DNA from: Deltaproteobacteria bacterium
Lineage (GTDB): Bacteria > Desulfobacterota > Binatia > Bin18
DNA length: 39,743 nt
Reading direction: 5' to 3'
Assembly: GCA_016874775.1 (NCBI GenBank)
Contig: VGTJ01000032.1
Coordinates: 1-39,743 of the forward strand
How positions within the stretch are numbered: the stretch's first letter is position 1; every line of letters begins with the position of its first letter. Shown here piece by piece: positions 26,067 through 36,557 of this stretch. The notes below the pieces were generated by a model that worked only from the letters and a program-made list of their open reading frames with translations, did not search any database and was not told the origin of the DNA. Both the position numbers and the translations under genes were made by a program.

Positions 26067-26093
26067 AGTGGGCGGTACGCCCACTTTTTTTTT
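26067..26093 (+). terminator. strong Rho-independent terminator 5 nt before rimP
   Basis: AGTGGGCG (26067-26074) and CGCCCACT (26078-26085) form a perfect 8-bp stem with a GTA loop, followed by nine Ts (26085-26093). This is the best terminator in the window. It leaves only 5 nt before the rimP ATG, with no room for a normal ribosome-binding site, so it either ends the greA transcript or controls entry into the rimP-nusA-infB operon. Confidence 0.88.
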
Positions 26094-26098
26094 CCAGA

Positions 26099-26608
26099 AT
26101 GCGACCAGAGGTTGAAGAAATCATACGGCACGTGGAAACCCTCGCCACACCCGTCGTTGCAGAAGAGGGAATGGAAATCTGGGGAATTGATTTTCGTCCA
26201 GAAGCCGGTCGGTGGGTATTACGCTTGGCGCTCGACCGTGAAGGGGGAGTCTCCCTGGACGAATTAACTCGCGTCCATCGACAATTAAATGATCTATTTG
26301 ATGCACACGACCCCGTTCCGTGGCGGTACACTTTGGAAGTATCGTCGCCTGGTATTACCCGCGCATTGCTACGCCCTCCGCACTACCGCCGTTATGAAGG
26401 CAGCCGTATCCGTGTCCAAACCCGTCCAGATCAGCGCGGACGACATACGTTCATGGGGGTACTGCGGACAGTGACAGAAGACGGGATTATCCTTATTGAT
26501 GATCTCGCTGGAGAGATACGAATAGGGTGGGGCGATATCCGTAAAGCGACAAATGAGTATGAGTTTGCCAATCCGCAACACAACAAGAAACCAAAACGGG
26601 CGCATTGA
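26099..26608 (+). CDS. rimP: ribosome maturation factor RimP
   Basis: RimP assists 30S subunit assembly. The 169-residue protein has the family blocks ATPVVAEEGMEIWGIDF, LRLALDREGGVSLDE and LEVSSPGITRALLRPPHYRR. The ATG at 26099 follows a terminator T-tract and lacks a ribosome-binding site, but the N terminus aligns with the family, so the start appears right. It heads the conserved rimP-nusA-infB cluster, with nusA beginning 15 nt after its stop. Confidence 0.93.
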   Translation: MRPEVEEIIRHVETLATPVVAEEGMEIWGIDFRPEAGRWVLRLALDREGGVSLDELTRVHRQLNDLFDAHDPVPWRYTLEVSSPGITRALLRPPHYRRYEGSRIRVQTRPDQRGRHTFMGVLRTVTEDGIILIDDLAGEIRIGWGDIRKATNEYEFANPQHNKKPKRAH

Positions 26609-26623
26609 TTGAGGAGGGAACGC

Positions 26624-27919
26624 ATGCAGCAAGACCTCAACCGAGTGATCGACCAAGTCAGCAAAGAAAAGGGAATGGATCGGGGGGTGATTATTGAGGC
26701 GCTGGAAAGCGCCATGCTGTCGGCTGCCCGGCGCACGTTTGGCCAGAAGCAAATCGAAGCCAAGTTCAATCCTGATATCGGTGAGATTGAACTGTTTGAA
26801 ATTAAGACGGTTGTAGAAGAAGTGACGAATACCGACACCGAGGTATCGTTAAAAGCCGCACGGGCCGAACTCGACCCAGAAGCACAAATTGGGGACGAAC
26901 TGCTCAGCAAACTGCCATCTGCCTCCTTTGGTCGCATCGCCGCGCAAGTTGCGAAACAGAGTGTGATCCAAAAAGTGCGTGAAGCAGAACGGGAGCAAAT
27001 CTACAACGAGTTCAAAAATCGCAAAGGTGAGATTTACTCGGGAATCGTCCAGCGAATCGAAAAGAAAAATATCATCGTCAACTTGGGACGTACGGATGCC
27101 GTGTTACCAGAAAAAGAACAGATTCCGTGGGAACGCTATCGGCAAGGGGATCGCATTCGTGCCTATGTCCTTGATGTCGATATGTCGAGTAAAGGGCCGC
27201 AGATTGTCTTATCAAGGACGCATCCTGGATTTTTGATCAAGTTGTTTGAACAGGAAGCGCCCGAGGTATACGAAGGAATTGTTGAAATCAAACATGCGGC
27301 GCGGGAACCTGGTAACCGGGCAAAAATTGCCGTGCATTCGACTGACCCTGATGTCGATCCGGTTGGCGCTTGCGTGGGCATGAAGGGCACGCGCGTACAA
27401 GCCGTTGTTCAAGAACTCCGTGGCGAACGGGTTGATATCGTGCCGTGGACTCCAGACCCAGCCGAATTTGTCTGCCGCGCACTGCTACCTGCGAAAGTGT
27501 CAAAGATTATTCAAGATGATGAAGAGCATGCAATGGAAGTGATTGTTCCTGATGATCAGTTGTCACTTGCCATCGGTAAAAAAGGACAAAACGTCAAACT
27601 CGCCTCGAAGTTAACCAATTGGCAACTCCAGGTGCGGTCAGAATCCGAGGCTGAACTTGAGCATTCTCAAGCGCTGGCTTCGCTTACTCTGGTAAATGGC
27701 ATTGGCGACATGACGGCTGAGCTTCTCTACCAACAAGGATTTAAGTCGGCAGAAGATATTGCGACGACTGATGTTGAGACATTGCTTGAGGTTGAAGGGA
27801 TTGGGGAAGAGAAGGCTAATGCGATTCTTGAGGCTGCGCGGAGCTATGTTGCGGAAAAAACGGCAGCGGTGGCAACAAAGGTAGCGGAAACGACAACGGA
27901 AGCTGCCCGAGAAGAATAG
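26624..27919 (+). CDS. nusA: transcription termination/antitermination factor NusA
   Basis: NusA binds RNA polymerase and nascent RNA to modulate pausing, termination and antitermination. The ATG at 26624 is chosen for its AGGAGG site 6 nt upstream. The 431-residue protein has the N-terminal RNAP-binding domain, an S1 domain (around GEIYSGIVQRIEKKNIIVNL), two KH domains (GACVGMKGTRVQAVVQEL and LAIGKKGQNVKLASKL) and one C-terminal helix-hairpin-helix repeat (LVNGIGDMTAELLYQQGF). It overlaps ylxR by one base. Confidence 0.95.
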   Translation: MQQDLNRVIDQVSKEKGMDRGVIIEALESAMLSAARRTFGQKQIEAKFNPDIGEIELFEIKTVVEEVTNTDTEVSLKAARAELDPEAQIGDELLSKLPSASFGRIAAQVAKQSVIQKVREAEREQIYNEFKNRKGEIYSGIVQRIEKKNIIVNLGRTDAVLPEKEQIPWERYRQGDRIRAYVLDVDMSSKGPQIVLSRTHPGFLIKLFEQEAPEVYEGIVEIKHAAREPGNRAKIAVHSTDPDVDPVGACVGMKGTRVQAVVQELRGERVDIVPWTPDPAEFVCRALLPAKVSKIIQDDEEHAMEVIVPDDQLSLAIGKKGQNVKLASKLTNWQLQVRSESEAELEHSQALASLTLVNGIGDMTAELLYQQGFKSAEDIATTDVETLLEVEGIGEEKANAILEAARSYVAEKTAAVATKVAETTTEAAREE

Positions 27920-28197
27920 TGAAAGTAAACCGTCCCATTCGATTATGTATCGGTTGTGGAAGTCGGGACGAACAAGCGACCCTCCTTCGTTTCACCGTCG
28001 GTCCGAATGGGGAATTGAAAATAGGCACAAGAAATGGGCGCGGGGGCTACTTACATCGACGACAGCAGTGCCTGCAAGCGTTTGCCAAGGCCCGGACCGG
28101 GATGGTCCGCTCCCTGGGGGTCGTATTGTCGCGCGAGGTACGGAAGCAGTACGCAGCACTGATCGAACAGCAAGTGACTCAGTGGGCAGAGAAGTAA
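27919..28197 (+). CDS. ylxR: YlxR (DUF448) family protein
   Basis: This 92-residue basic RNA-binding-type protein lies between nusA and infB, its conserved position in many bacteria. The signature RLCIGCGSRDE (C10, C13) and GRGGYLHRRQQCLQAFAKA are typical. The start is GTG, sharing its first base with the nusA stop (TAGTG). The family is associated with nucleoid or RNA binding, and its precise role here is not known. Confidence 0.9.
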   Translation: MKVNRPIRLCIGCGSRDEQATLLRFTVGPNGELKIGTRNGRGGYLHRRQQCLQAFAKARTGMVRSLGVVLSREVRKQYAALIEQQVTQWAEK

Positions 28198-28206
28198 CGA
28201 GGTCGT

Positions 28207-31194
28207 ATGCCACGAAAACGTATTCATGAACTGGCGAAAGAATGGGGGATGGACACCCGGTATCTGCTGAGCAGACTCGAAGAACTGGGGGTTCAGGGTA
28301 AAAGGGCGCAGAGTACACTGACGGATGACGAAATTGCCCTTGTCCGTCCAGGACCGGCGGTCTCTGATACTTCAGCCTTGGTGATAGGGGAAGAGAAAGT
28401 CGTTGGAGAACGAGTTGTGACTGAGGTCGATCAACAAAGTGAACATGTTGTCACTGCGCGTGAAGAAATTCTTGAAAGTCGTATTAGTCATGGCGTTATT
28501 CGGCGACGAGCGAAACGCGTCGAAGTGCTTCACGAAGACGAAGCGAATGCCGCCTCTGTTCCGACAGCACCTGATTCCTTGATGCCCGCCTTTGAGGTGC
28601 CGTTGCCCTCATCGTCGACTGTTCCTCTGGCTTTTGAAATCCCTGAAGTCGAACCTTCCCCTTCTATTCCTGTTATGCCATTTCCTGAACCTACTAAGGT
28701 CGAACCACAATCTGAACCCATCACTGTTCAAGCGCAAATTGTGACATCAGAAATATCTTCTCCTGAGGTTGAACGGCCAAGCCCGCCGCCCGTTCCGGTG
28801 GCGGTGCTCCCGGAACCTGTTGCCGTAAAAGAGGCTCCCCGGGCCGAAGTGCAGGGAGTCACTTCCCCTCCTCCACCTCCGGCTGTGCCTCCTGCGCGAC
28901 CACCGGTGGTTGCTAAAGTGTCTACTCCTTCTGCGCCGGAACGGCCGCTACCGCCACCAAGGCCTGTGGTCGCCCCTGCCGGAGCGACCACGCCTCCTCC
29001 CCGGGTCTCTCCTGGTGTGGGGGCTGCGACGGTGGCCTCTGCCGCTGCGAAAGAAGAACCTGCCCGGCCGACAAGAATTCTTGGCCGGATTGACCTTGGC
29101 AAACTCACGCAAGAATCGCGTCCAAAACCTGAAGCCAGACCGACTCGACCGCCAGCTACGGCTCCAGGACGACCACCAGCTGCGCCACCAACAGTCTCAG
29201 CGACTCGGGAACCGTCACGCGAGGGCGCTCCTGCTGCAGAAGGAGAGAGCGCAAGTGCTGCTGGACGCCGGCCGAAGAAACGGAAAGTGATTCGCAGCGC
29301 TGAGCAGACCGAAATACAAGAGCGTGATCCTCGGACTGGCGGCCGGGGCAAGCAAAAGAAAAAGATGACTCTTGGCAAAGAACAACGACAGACGGAGATT
29401 ACGGTTCCCAAAGCCAGTAAGCGAGTGGTCCGCATTTCAGAAGTAGTGACCGTTGGTGATCTTGCGCGGAATATGGGTGTGAAGGCTGGCGAGGTGATCA
29501 AAAAACTCATCAGCCTCGGTGTCATGGCGACGATTAACCAGACACTCGATTTTGATACGGCGTCACTGGTTGCTGCAGACTTTGATCATACGGTCGAGAA
29601 TGTGGCGTTCGATGTTGAATCGGCTCTCGAAGTGGGACATGAAGAACACGCTGATGAAGGGCGCTTAGAACCGCGTCCGCCAGTGGTCACGATTATGGGC
29701 CACGTCGATCACGGGAAAACCTCGCTGCTCGATGCAGTCCGGAAAACGAACGTGACGGCACAGGAACATGGCGGGATCACCCAACACATTGGTGCCTATA
29801 GCGTCAATGTGGACGGTCGCAGTGTGACGTTTCTCGATACGCCAGGTCATGAAGCCTTCACTGCGATGCGTGCTCGTGGTGCTGAGGTGACGGACATTGT
29901 CACTCTTGTCGTTGCGGCTGATGACGGTGTGATGCCACAGACCGTAGAGGCAATCAATCACGCCAAGGCCGCAAAGGTCCCGATCATTGTTGCCGTCAAC
30001 AAAATCGACAAACCAGGTGCTGATCTGGAGCGTGTCAAACGCGAACTGATGAATCACGGGATTATTTCGGAAGAGCTTGGCGGTGAGGCTATCTTTGCCC
30101 CAGTGTCAGCGAAAACTGGTGAGGGTATTCCGCATCTTCTCGAGATGATCCTGCTTCAAGCTGATGTCATGGACCTGCGTGCGCATCCGGACAAGCTGGC
30201 GCGCGGGACGATTGTCGAGGCCAAATTGGATCGTGGGCGCGGACCTGTCGCCACTGTTTTAGTACAAGAAGGAGAACTGAAAACCGGTGATCCTTTTGTC
30301 TGTGGTACCGAATATGGCCGCGTTCGGGCGATGATCGACAGTTGGGGGAATAAAGTTGAGAAAGCGAGCTCTTCTGTTCCTGTCGAGATTCTTGGTTTGA
30401 CAGGTGTTCCTGAAGCTGGTGATCGGTTCACCGCATTGGAAGATGAAGCATCTGCTCGACAAGTGGCTGAACATCGACGAGCCAAGAAACGCGAAACTGA
30501 ACTTTCCAAGAGCAACACCCGCAGTACGTTGGAAGAATTCTATCAACAAGCGCAAGCTGGCGAGGTCAAGGAATTACGGGTCATTGTCAAGGCTGACGTA
30601 CAAGGTTCGGCTGAGGCGGTGAGCGATTCTCTGAATCGGCTATCAAATAGTGAAGTCAAACTCACGATTCTCCATACCTCCGTTGGTGGTATTTCCGAGT
30701 CCGATGTGTTGCTGGCCTCTGCATCGAAAGGAGTCATCATTGGCTTCAATGTTCGCCCTGAAAGTAAGGCGATGCAATTGGCCGAGCGCGAAGGTGTAGA
30801 AGTTCGACTCTACAACATCATCTACGAGGTCATTGAAGATATGCGTGCCGCGCTGGAAGGTATGTTGGCACCGACCTTCCGCGAAAAGCCACTTGGCAAG
30901 GCCGAAGTACGCCAGGTCTTCCCTGTGTCTCGCTTGGGGTTAGCTGCGGGATGTGCAGTGAACGAAGGGCGACTGACGCGTGGCGCGCAAGTTCGTGTGA
31001 TCCGTAACCGCCAGGTGGTGTACGAAGGAAAGATCGGGAGCCTGCGTCGCTTCAAGGATGATGTTCGCGAAGTGACCTCAGGGATGGAATGTGGTGTGCT
31101 GTTGGAAAACTTCCAAGAGCCCTTAGCTGGAGATTTGATCGAAGCGTTTGAAATGGAACAAGTACTGCGACGGTTGGAGCCACGAGCGCAGTAA
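28207..31194 (+). CDS. infB: translation initiation factor IF-2
   Basis: IF-2 is the GTPase that brings initiator tRNA to the ribosome. The 995 residues include an N-terminal domain ([20 protein letters not shown]), a long Pro/Ala/Val-rich linker (about residues 115-390), and then the conserved core. G motifs are GHVDHGKTS near residue 498, [20 protein letters not shown] and NKIDKPGAD. The C terminus ends with the C1/C2 domains. The linker is of low complexity and gives long spurious reading frames on the other strand. A GAGG site precedes the ATG. Confidence 0.96.
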   Translation: MPRKRIHELAKEWGMDTRYLLSRLEELGVQGKRAQSTLTDDEIALVRPGPAVSDTSALVIGEEKVVGERVVTEVDQQSEHVVTAREEILESRISHGVIRRRAKRVEVLHEDEANAASVPTAPDSLMPAFEVPLPSSSTVPLAFEIPEVEPSPSIPVMPFPEPTKVEPQSEPITVQAQIVTSEISSPEVERPSPPPVPVAVLPEPVAVKEAPRAEVQGVTSPPPPPAVPPARPPVVAKVSTPSAPERPLPPPRPVVAPAGATTPPPRVSPGVGAATVASAAAKEEPARPTRILGRIDLGKLTQESRPKPEARPTRPPATAPGRPPAAPPTVSATREPSREGAPAAEGESASAAGRRPKKRKVIRSAEQTEIQERDPRTGGRGKQKKKMTLGKEQRQTEITVPKASKRVVRISEVVTVGDLARNMGVKAGEVIKKLISLGVMATINQTLDFDTASLVAADFDHTVENVAFDVESALEVGHEEHADEGRLEPRPPVVTIMGHVDHGKTSLLDAVRKTNVTAQEHGGITQHIGAYSVNVDGRSVTFLDTPGHEAFTAMRARGAEVTDIVTLVVAADDGVMPQTVEAINHAKAAKVPIIVAVNKIDKPGADLERVKRELMNHGIISEELGGEAIFAPVSAKTGEGIPHLLEMILLQADVMDLRAHPDKLARGTIVEAKLDRGRGPVATVLVQEGELKTGDPFVCGTEYGRVRAMIDSWGNKVEKASSSVPVEILGLTGVPEAGDRFTALEDEASARQVAEHRRAKKRETELSKSNTRSTLEEFYQQAQAGEVKELRVIVKADVQGSAEAVSDSLNRLSNSEVKLTILHTSVGGISESDVLLASASKGVIIGFNVRPESKAMQLAEREGVEVRLYNIIYEVIEDMRAALEGMLAPTFREKPLGKAEVRQVFPVSRLGLAAGCAVNEGRLTRGAQVRVIRNRQVVYEGKIGSLRRFKDDVREVTSGMECGVLLENFQEPLAGDLIEAFEMEQVLRRLEPRAQ

Positions 31195-31238
31195 ATTTGA
31201 AGACCGTGGATGAATCGACCTTTGAAGAAGGTGGGCGG

Positions 31239-31526
31239 ATGGTGGTCGGGGTACTGCGACTGACGCTGTATCTTGATGAGAGCCATTCCCTGAAAGAAAA
31301 GCGGGCCATTCTACGCAAGATCAAGGCTCGGGTGCGTAATGAATTCAACGTTTCGATTGCCGAGTGTGGCGATCACGATTTGTGGCAAAAAACTCAGCTT
31401 GGACTGAGTCAGGTCGGCAACGATCAAGGCTATGTGAGTGGAGCTTTACAAGCTGCCGTTCGTTTCATCGAAAATTTACATCTTGCCCAGGTTGGCGGAG
31501 AAGAAGTCGAGTTTTTGCATTACTAA
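31239..31526 (+). CDS. ylxP: DUF503 (YlxP-like) family protein
   Basis: This 95-residue protein, in the start I prefer, begins MVVGVLRLTLYLDESHSLKE with AAGGTGGG just upstream. An earlier TTG at 31197 adds 14 non-conserved residues. The family block LKEKRAILRKIKARVRNEFN is evident. It lies between infB and rbfA, the standard place, and is associated with ribosome maturation genes, but its molecular role is unclear. The C terminus is RFIENLHLAQVGGEEVEFL. Confidence 0.88.
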   Translation: MVVGVLRLTLYLDESHSLKEKRAILRKIKARVRNEFNVSIAECGDHDLWQKTQLGLSQVGNDQGYVSGALQAAVRFIENLHLAQVGGEEVEFLHY

Positions 31527-31552
31527 AAAGCTGTCAGCTGAGTGCTATCTGC

Positions 31553-31900
31553 ATGCCCTCCCGTCGCCCTGAACGTATCAATAGCGCTATCCACGAGGTA
31601 ATCGCCGAGATCCTCTTGCGTGAAGTGAAGGACCCTCGTGTTCACAACGTCACATTGACGGCGGTGACAGTCGGTCCAGATCTCAAACTAGCGAAAGTGT
31701 ATTTCACGACCTTTCGACCAGAAGATCGTGAACCAGCATTAGAAGGACTGCGCAGCGCATCTGGTTATATCAAGCGGCAAGTTGCGGCGTACCTCCGTCT
31801 TCGTCATACCCCGGAACTCCGCTTTCAATTTGACGAAACCTTGGAAAAGGCCAATCGTCTGGAAAGTTTGTTACGTCAGGTAGAGCAGAAAGAGTCGTAG
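31553..31900 (+). CDS. rbfA: ribosome-binding factor A
   Basis: RbfA is a small KH-fold protein needed for 16S rRNA 5'-end maturation and cold adaptation. I chose the ATG at 31553 (MPSRRPERINSAIHEVIAEI), giving 115 residues; an upstream in-frame GTG would overlap the DUF503 gene. REVKDPRVHNVTLTAVTVGP and RLRHTPELRFQFDETLEKA are family blocks. It shares one base with truB (TAGTG). In several relatives an nrnA-type phosphoesterase lies between rbfA and truB; here there is none. Confidence 0.92.
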   Translation: MPSRRPERINSAIHEVIAEILLREVKDPRVHNVTLTAVTVGPDLKLAKVYFTTFRPEDREPALEGLRSASGYIKRQVAAYLRLRHTPELRFQFDETLEKANRLESLLRQVEQKES

Positions 31901-32793
31901 TGCCAGCCGTTCATGGGGTTTTGTTGATCGACAAGCCAGAGGGGATGACTTCAGCTGCGGTGGTACGTGAAGTGAAACGTACCCTCGGTGAAGAGAAAGT
32001 GGGCCATCTTGGCACCCTTGATCCTTTTTCCAGTGGGCTCTTGCCCATCTGTCTTGGCAGCGGAACAAAAATTTCCCAATTCCTGATGGTCGAACGCAAG
32101 GCGTACAGCGGTACCATTCGCCTGGGCGTCGAAACCGATACATTTGACAGCACTGGGACGGTCACCAAAACCTTGCCTGTTCCTCCAATTGATGAGGTGC
32201 TACTCAGGAAACTAGAGACCCAGTTCACCGGCGAGCAGTGGCAAACCCCGCCGATGTATTCTGCCATCAAGCAGAAAGGAGTCCCTCTCTATAAGCTGGC
32301 ACGCCAAGGCATAGAAGTTGAACGTGAACCACGGCAGGTGACGATCGAACGGTTGAACCTGACGAAGATCGACACGGATCTCTTGAGTTTTTCCTTGCAT
32401 TGCTCAAAAGGGACGTATGTGCGGTCGTTTGCGGTTGACCTTGGTACTGCCCTTGGCTGTGGTGCGCATTTGGCGACCTTGCGGCGCACCGAGTTTGGGC
32501 CGTTTTCAGTCGAGCATGCTGTCCTGTTATCACTCCTCGCAACGCGGCGTGAACAGCAGACCTTGCCGTTGTTATCGGTAGAACAGGCGTTACGACACTA
32601 TCGTGCGATCTCGATCAGCGTGCGCGTTGCCACCATGCTTCGTCAAGGAAAACAAGCGGCACTGGGAGAGCTGGACCAATCCGCGACCCCCGGTGAAATC
32701 GCGCAACTCCTGAATCCGCAGGGAGAACTGGTGGCGATGGTCCAGTTTCATGGAGAATGGAAATTATTGCGCGTCTTCGCAACTTTACAGTGA
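31900..32793 (+). CDS. truB: tRNA pseudouridine-55 synthase
   Basis: TruB makes pseudouridine 55 in the T-loop of tRNAs. The catalytic D41 is in GHLGTLDPFSSGLLPI; the usual GHTGTLDP here has Leu for Thr. LLIDKPEGMTSAAVV at the N terminus and KGTYVRSFAVDLGTALG are typical. At 297 residues it is full length, with a short C-terminal RNA-binding segment. The GTG start overlaps the rbfA stop by one base. Confidence 0.94.
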   Translation: MPAVHGVLLIDKPEGMTSAAVVREVKRTLGEEKVGHLGTLDPFSSGLLPICLGSGTKISQFLMVERKAYSGTIRLGVETDTFDSTGTVTKTLPVPPIDEVLLRKLETQFTGEQWQTPPMYSAIKQKGVPLYKLARQGIEVEREPRQVTIERLNLTKIDTDLLSFSLHCSKGTYVRSFAVDLGTALGCGAHLATLRRTEFGPFSVEHAVLLSLLATRREQQTLPLLSVEQALRHYRAISISVRVATMLRQGKQAALGELDQSATPGEIAQLLNPQGELVAMVQFHGEWKLLRVFATLQ

Positions 32794-32844
32794 GGATGCA
32801 GCGTGTTAAGAGATGCACAAGACTAAAATATCTAAGGAGAAAGA

Positions 32845-33117
32845 ATGAGCATGCAGGAGGCAAGGCGCAAAGCCGAGGTTATTGGACAATACCGGCGCCA
32901 CAATACAGATACAGGCTCCCCCGAAGTTCAAGTCGCAATCCTCTCGAAACGCATTGAGCAGTTGACGGAACACTTCAAAACTCACTCCAAGGACCATCTC
33001 TCCCGCCGAGGTCTTCTCAAGTTAGTTGGACAACGCCGTCGTCTTCTCGACTATCTACGCGGAATTGACCACGCTCGCTATCGCGCACTGATCGAAAGCC
33101 TTGGACTGCGCCGTTAG
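32845..33117 (+). CDS. rpsO: 30S ribosomal protein S15
   Basis: S15 binds 16S rRNA and is normally encoded beside pnp, as here. The 90-residue protein has the blocks [20 protein letters not shown] and [31 protein letters not shown] precedes the ATG at 32845. Length is standard. The 72-bp gap to pnp holds a possible promoter and a hairpin. Confidence 0.97.
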   Translation: MSMQEARRKAEVIGQYRRHNTDTGSPEVQVAILSKRIEQLTEHFKTHSKDHLSRRGLLKLVGQRRRLLDYLRGIDHARYRALIESLGLRR

Positions 33118-33138
33118 CAACGTCGCCTCTACTTACGA

Positions 33139-33144
33139 TATAAT
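33139..33144 (+). promoter_or_regulatory. possible -10 element for pnp
   Basis: TATAAT lies 45 nt upstream of the pnp start in the rpsO-pnp gap. No good -35 is present at the right spacing (TTAGCA at 33114 is 19 nt away). Offered only as a candidate. Confidence 0.3.
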
Positions 33145-33156
33145 AATTCCCTGGGG

Positions 33157-33172
33157 ACGCTCGGACGAGCGT
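33157..33172 (+). promoter_or_regulatory. pnp leader hairpin
   Basis: ACGCTC and GAGCGT form a 6-bp stem with a GGAC loop, ending a few bases before the AAGGGGGT ribosome-binding site of pnp. In enterobacteria pnp is autoregulated through a leader hairpin; whether this one acts similarly is inference. Confidence 0.4.
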
Positions 33173-33189
33173 AAGGGGGTAGTGTACAC

Positions 33190-35292
33190 ATGTATAAAAA
33201 GATTGAGATGGAATTTTACGGGCGACCGTTGTCGATCGAGACTGGTCGTATGGCGAAACAAGCGGGCGGTGCAGCCGTCGTATCATATGGTGAGACGGTG
33301 GTGCTGGTAACGGTCGTGGCGTCGAGTGCTCCGCGAGAAGGAACCGACTTCTTTCCGTTAACAGTAGACTATCAAGAACGCACGTACGCTGCAGGCAAGA
33401 TTCCCGGTGGCTTCTTCAAACGTGAAGGACGTCCACCGGAACGAGAAATCTTAACCTCACGGCTTGTCGACCGCGCGTTACGCCCCTTGTTTCCCGATGG
33501 TTTCTTCTGTGAAACCCAGGTTGTGGCGTCTGTCCTCTCTGTCGATCGGGAAAATGACGCCGACGCGATTGCCATGATTGGTGCCTCTGCCGCATTACAA
33601 GTTTCTGACATTCCGTTCCATGGACCGATTGCCGGAGTACGGATCGGTCGTCTGCGTGGATCACTGGTCGTGAATCCCCTCCAGAGCCAATTCGATCAAA
33701 GTGACATCAACCTCTTTGTTGCTGCAGGACGAGGCACCATCATCATGGTGGAAGGCGGTGCGAGAGTCGCCTCTGAAGAAGATATTCTCGAAGCGCTATT
33801 CCTGGCGCAAGATGCGGTCAAACCGATCCTTGATGCTCAGGATGAGATCGCACGCATCGCCGGAAAACCGAAGCGCGAGTTTGTTGCTGTTCCCGGAGAT
33901 GCGGTTCTTGCAAACCGTGTACGTGAGCTTGGTGCGGAGAAACTGCGGGCTGGATTCACGGTTACGGGGAAACACGAGCGTCACACGGCAGTTTCTGCAG
34001 TAAAAAAAGAAGTACAAACGGCACTTGCAGAAGACTACGCTGGACGTGAGAAGGAAGTGGGTGCCGCGCTAGAAGAATTAGAAAGTGAAACGTTGCGCAT
34101 GATGGTCGTGCGTGAGAGCCGTCGGGTTGATGGTCGTGGGCTTACTGATATTCGCCCGATTACCTGTGAAGTTGGTGTCTTGCCGCGCACGCACGGCTCT
34201 GCCTTATTCACTCGTGGTGAAACTCAAGCATTGGTCGTAGCGACACTCGGGACGTCGTCAGATGAGCAGCGGGTCGATGCGTTAGTGGGAGAACAATCGA
34301 AACGCTTCATGCTGCATTACAACTTCCCCCCTTTCAGCGTTGGTGAAGTCCGCCCGCTCCGAGGACCAGGACGACGTGAGATTGGTCATGGTGCGTTAGC
34401 TGAGCGTGCTGTTCTAGCGGTTGTTCCTGAGGCAAGCGAGTTTCCGTATACTTTGCGCGTCGTCTCGGAAGTTTTGGAATCGAACGGGTCGTCGTCAATG
34501 GCGACGGTGTGTGGAGGAACGCTGTCTTTAATGGACGCTGGCGTGCCGATCAAAGCCCCAGTCGCTGGTATTGCCATGGGTCTCATTAAAGAAGGCGAAG
34601 ACATCCGCATTCTTAGTGACATTCTCGGTGATGAAGATCACCTTGGCGATATGGACTTCAAAGTCGCTGGGACAACGGAAGGGGTGACTGCTGTACAGAT
34701 GGACATCAAGATTGCCGGGGTCACGAAAGAAATCATGCGCCAAGCGCTGTACCAGGCCCGTGACGGACGGTTGTTCATTCTTGAGCAGATGGCGAAGGTC
34801 CTTGCGGTACCGCGAACAGAGGCCTCGGAGCATGCACCACGGATTCTGACCTTAAAGGTCCGGCCAGAGAAGATTCGCGACCTCATCGGCCCAGGCGGAA
34901 AGATGATTCGCTCGATCATAGAAGAAACCGGCGTGAAGATCGACGTTGAAGATGATGGCACGGTGTACGTTGCCTCTGCTGACGGCGATTCGATGAGCAA
35001 AGCTGTGGATAAGATTAATCGTGTCACCGCCGAAGCCGAGATTGGCAAGATCTACAAAGGTACCGTGCGCAAGGTCGTCGATTTCGGTGCCTTCGTAGAA
35101 ATTCTTCCAGGAACCGATGGCCTGGTGCATATTTCACAACTTGGTGGCGGTGGACGTATTCGCAAGGTGACCGACGTAGTGGAAGAGGGAGACGAGATCA
35201 TGGTGAAAGTCCTGGAAATCGATCGCCAGGGTAAGATTCGTCTCAGTCACCGTGAAGCGATGCAAGCGGAAAACGCAGCGAACGAAAGTTAA
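33190..35292 (+). CDS. pnp: polyribonucleotide nucleotidyltransferase (PNPase)
   Basis: PNPase degrades RNA 3' to 5' by phosphorolysis. The 700-residue protein has two RNase PH domains ([20 protein letters not shown] and later [18 protein letters not shown]), then a KH domain with the GPGG loop near residue 567 and an S1 domain ([20 protein letters not shown]). The catalytic-core block [16 protein letters not shown] is present. An AAGGGGGT site precedes the ATG. An M16 peptidase gene follows after 4 nt. Confidence 0.96.
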   Translation: MYKKIEMEFYGRPLSIETGRMAKQAGGAAVVSYGETVVLVTVVASSAPREGTDFFPLTVDYQERTYAAGKIPGGFFKREGRPPEREILTSRLVDRALRPLFPDGFFCETQVVASVLSVDRENDADAIAMIGASAALQVSDIPFHGPIAGVRIGRLRGSLVVNPLQSQFDQSDINLFVAAGRGTIIMVEGGARVASEEDILEALFLAQDAVKPILDAQDEIARIAGKPKREFVAVPGDAVLANRVRELGAEKLRAGFTVTGKHERHTAVSAVKKEVQTALAEDYAGREKEVGAALEELESETLRMMVVRESRRVDGRGLTDIRPITCEVGVLPRTHGSALFTRGETQALVVATLGTSSDEQRVDALVGEQSKRFMLHYNFPPFSVGEVRPLRGPGRREIGHGALAERAVLAVVPEASEFPYTLRVVSEVLESNGSSSMATVCGGTLSLMDAGVPIKAPVAGIAMGLIKEGEDIRILSDILGDEDHLGDMDFKVAGTTEGVTAVQMDIKIAGVTKEIMRQALYQARDGRLFILEQMAKVLAVPRTEASEHAPRILTLKVRPEKIRDLIGPGGKMIRSIIEETGVKIDVEDDGTVYVASADGDSMSKAVDKINRVTAEAEIGKIYKGTVRKVVDFGAFVEILPGTDGLVHISQLGGGGRIRKVTDVVEEGDEIMVKVLEIDRQGKIRLSHREAMQAENAANES

Positions 35293-35296
35293 CGAC

Positions 35297-36553
35297 ATGG
35301 TTCACCGCACGGCACTCGACAATGGTGTGCGCCTGTTGTCAGAAGAGATGGCAGGCTCACCCTCGGTGACTGTAGGGATCTGGGTCGAGAACGGTTCGCG
35401 GGACGAAGGACCACAAGAAAATGGCATAGCCCATTTTCTTGAACACCTGTTCTTCAAAGGCACCGAACGACGGTCTGCCGCTGATATCGCCGAGGAAATG
35501 GATGCGGTCGGCGGGGTGCTCGATGCCTTTACCTCCAAAGAATACACGTGTTATTACGCGAAAGTGCTGGCGGAACACCTCCCGCTCGCCCTTGATTTGC
35601 TGACTGACGTTTTTCTTCACTCGCAGTTTGCTGAAGAAGAAATCGAACGTGAACGTTCGGTGATCTGCCAAGAGATCGCGCAAATCGAAGACACTCCGGA
35701 TGACTTGATTCACGACCTATTTCATCTCGATTTTTGGCGGGGGCACCCACTGGGATTGCCTATCTCTGGTACGACCGCAGCGGTTTCACGGTTTCGCCGC
35801 CCTGACTTCTTACGCTATCTTGATCAACGCTATCGTCCGGATCGAATCTTTGTTGCGATGGCTGGCAGTGCGCCACATGCGCAACTTGAAGATCTGATTG
35901 GTCCAGCGCTCCAACAACTGCAAGGGAAGGCGATAGCGATAAAAGAGATTCCTCCCCTCTCATACGCTGGGGTGTTTCGCCATCCGCGCGATCTTGAACA
36001 GACGCATCTGTGTTTAGGTGTCCCTTGTGTGTCAGTGCATGATGCAGACTGGTATGCCGCCTATTTGTTACACACTGCCCTTGGCGGTGGGATGAGTTCG
36101 CGCTTGTTCCAAGAGATTCGCGAACGTCGTGGCTTGGTATACGATGTCACTTCATTTCTCTCTAGTTACCGTGACTCCGGGTATCTTGGTATTTACGCTG
36201 CGACCAGTGCCGAATCGATAGCAGAGGTTATTGAGCTTTCCTGCAGCATTCTGCGCGATGTGGCGAGAGAGGGCATTTCTGTTGACGAACTGCGGCGTGC
36301 CAAAGGCCACGCCAAAGGTGGACTGCTGTTAGGACTAGAGACGAGCGAGTCGCGCATGAATCGCCTCGCTCGTTGTGAGATTTACTTCCGTCGCGATATT
36401 CCCATTGACGAAGTTGCCGCGGATGTTGAGCGAGTCACGCGTGATGATGTTCATGCACTCGCCAAGCGTTGCCTCGCCGAGGCCCCGCGTGCGCTCACAC
36501 TTCTTGGTGAGATTCCTCAGCAGACGGATTATCAAGCGCTGATTGAGGCATAA
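35297..36553 (+). CDS. M16 family zinc peptidase (insulinase-like)
   Basis: The 418-residue protein belongs to the processing-peptidase-like M16B group. The inverted zinc motif is H46-x2-E49-H50 (HFLEHLFFKGT), with the distal glutamate probably E126. The second half has the GLVYDVTSFLSSYRDSGYLG block. I chose the ATG at 35297, 4 nt after the pnp stop; an earlier in-frame start at 35252 would overlap pnp. The pnp-M16-dut order is common in relatives. No signal peptide is seen. Confidence 0.9.
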   Translation: MVHRTALDNGVRLLSEEMAGSPSVTVGIWVENGSRDEGPQENGIAHFLEHLFFKGTERRSAADIAEEMDAVGGVLDAFTSKEYTCYYAKVLAEHLPLALDLLTDVFLHSQFAEEEIERERSVICQEIAQIEDTPDDLIHDLFHLDFWRGHPLGLPISGTTAAVSRFRRPDFLRYLDQRYRPDRIFVAMAGSAPHAQLEDLIGPALQQLQGKAIAIKEIPPLSYAGVFRHPRDLEQTHLCLGVPCVSVHDADWYAAYLLHTALGGGMSSRLFQEIRERRGLVYDVTSFLSSYRDSGYLGIYAATSAESIAEVIELSCSILRDVAREGISVDELRRAKGHAKGGLLLGLETSESRMNRLARCEIYFRRDIPIDEVAADVERVTRDDVHALAKRCLAEAPRALTLLGEIPQQTDYQALIEA

Positions 36554-36557
36554 CCCT

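Noticed and set aside
28728-29525. 265-codon minus-strand frame inside infB
   Set aside because: It is the reverse of the Pro/Ala-rich IF-2 linker. Its Gly/Thr/Ser-rich translation is low complexity with no domain.
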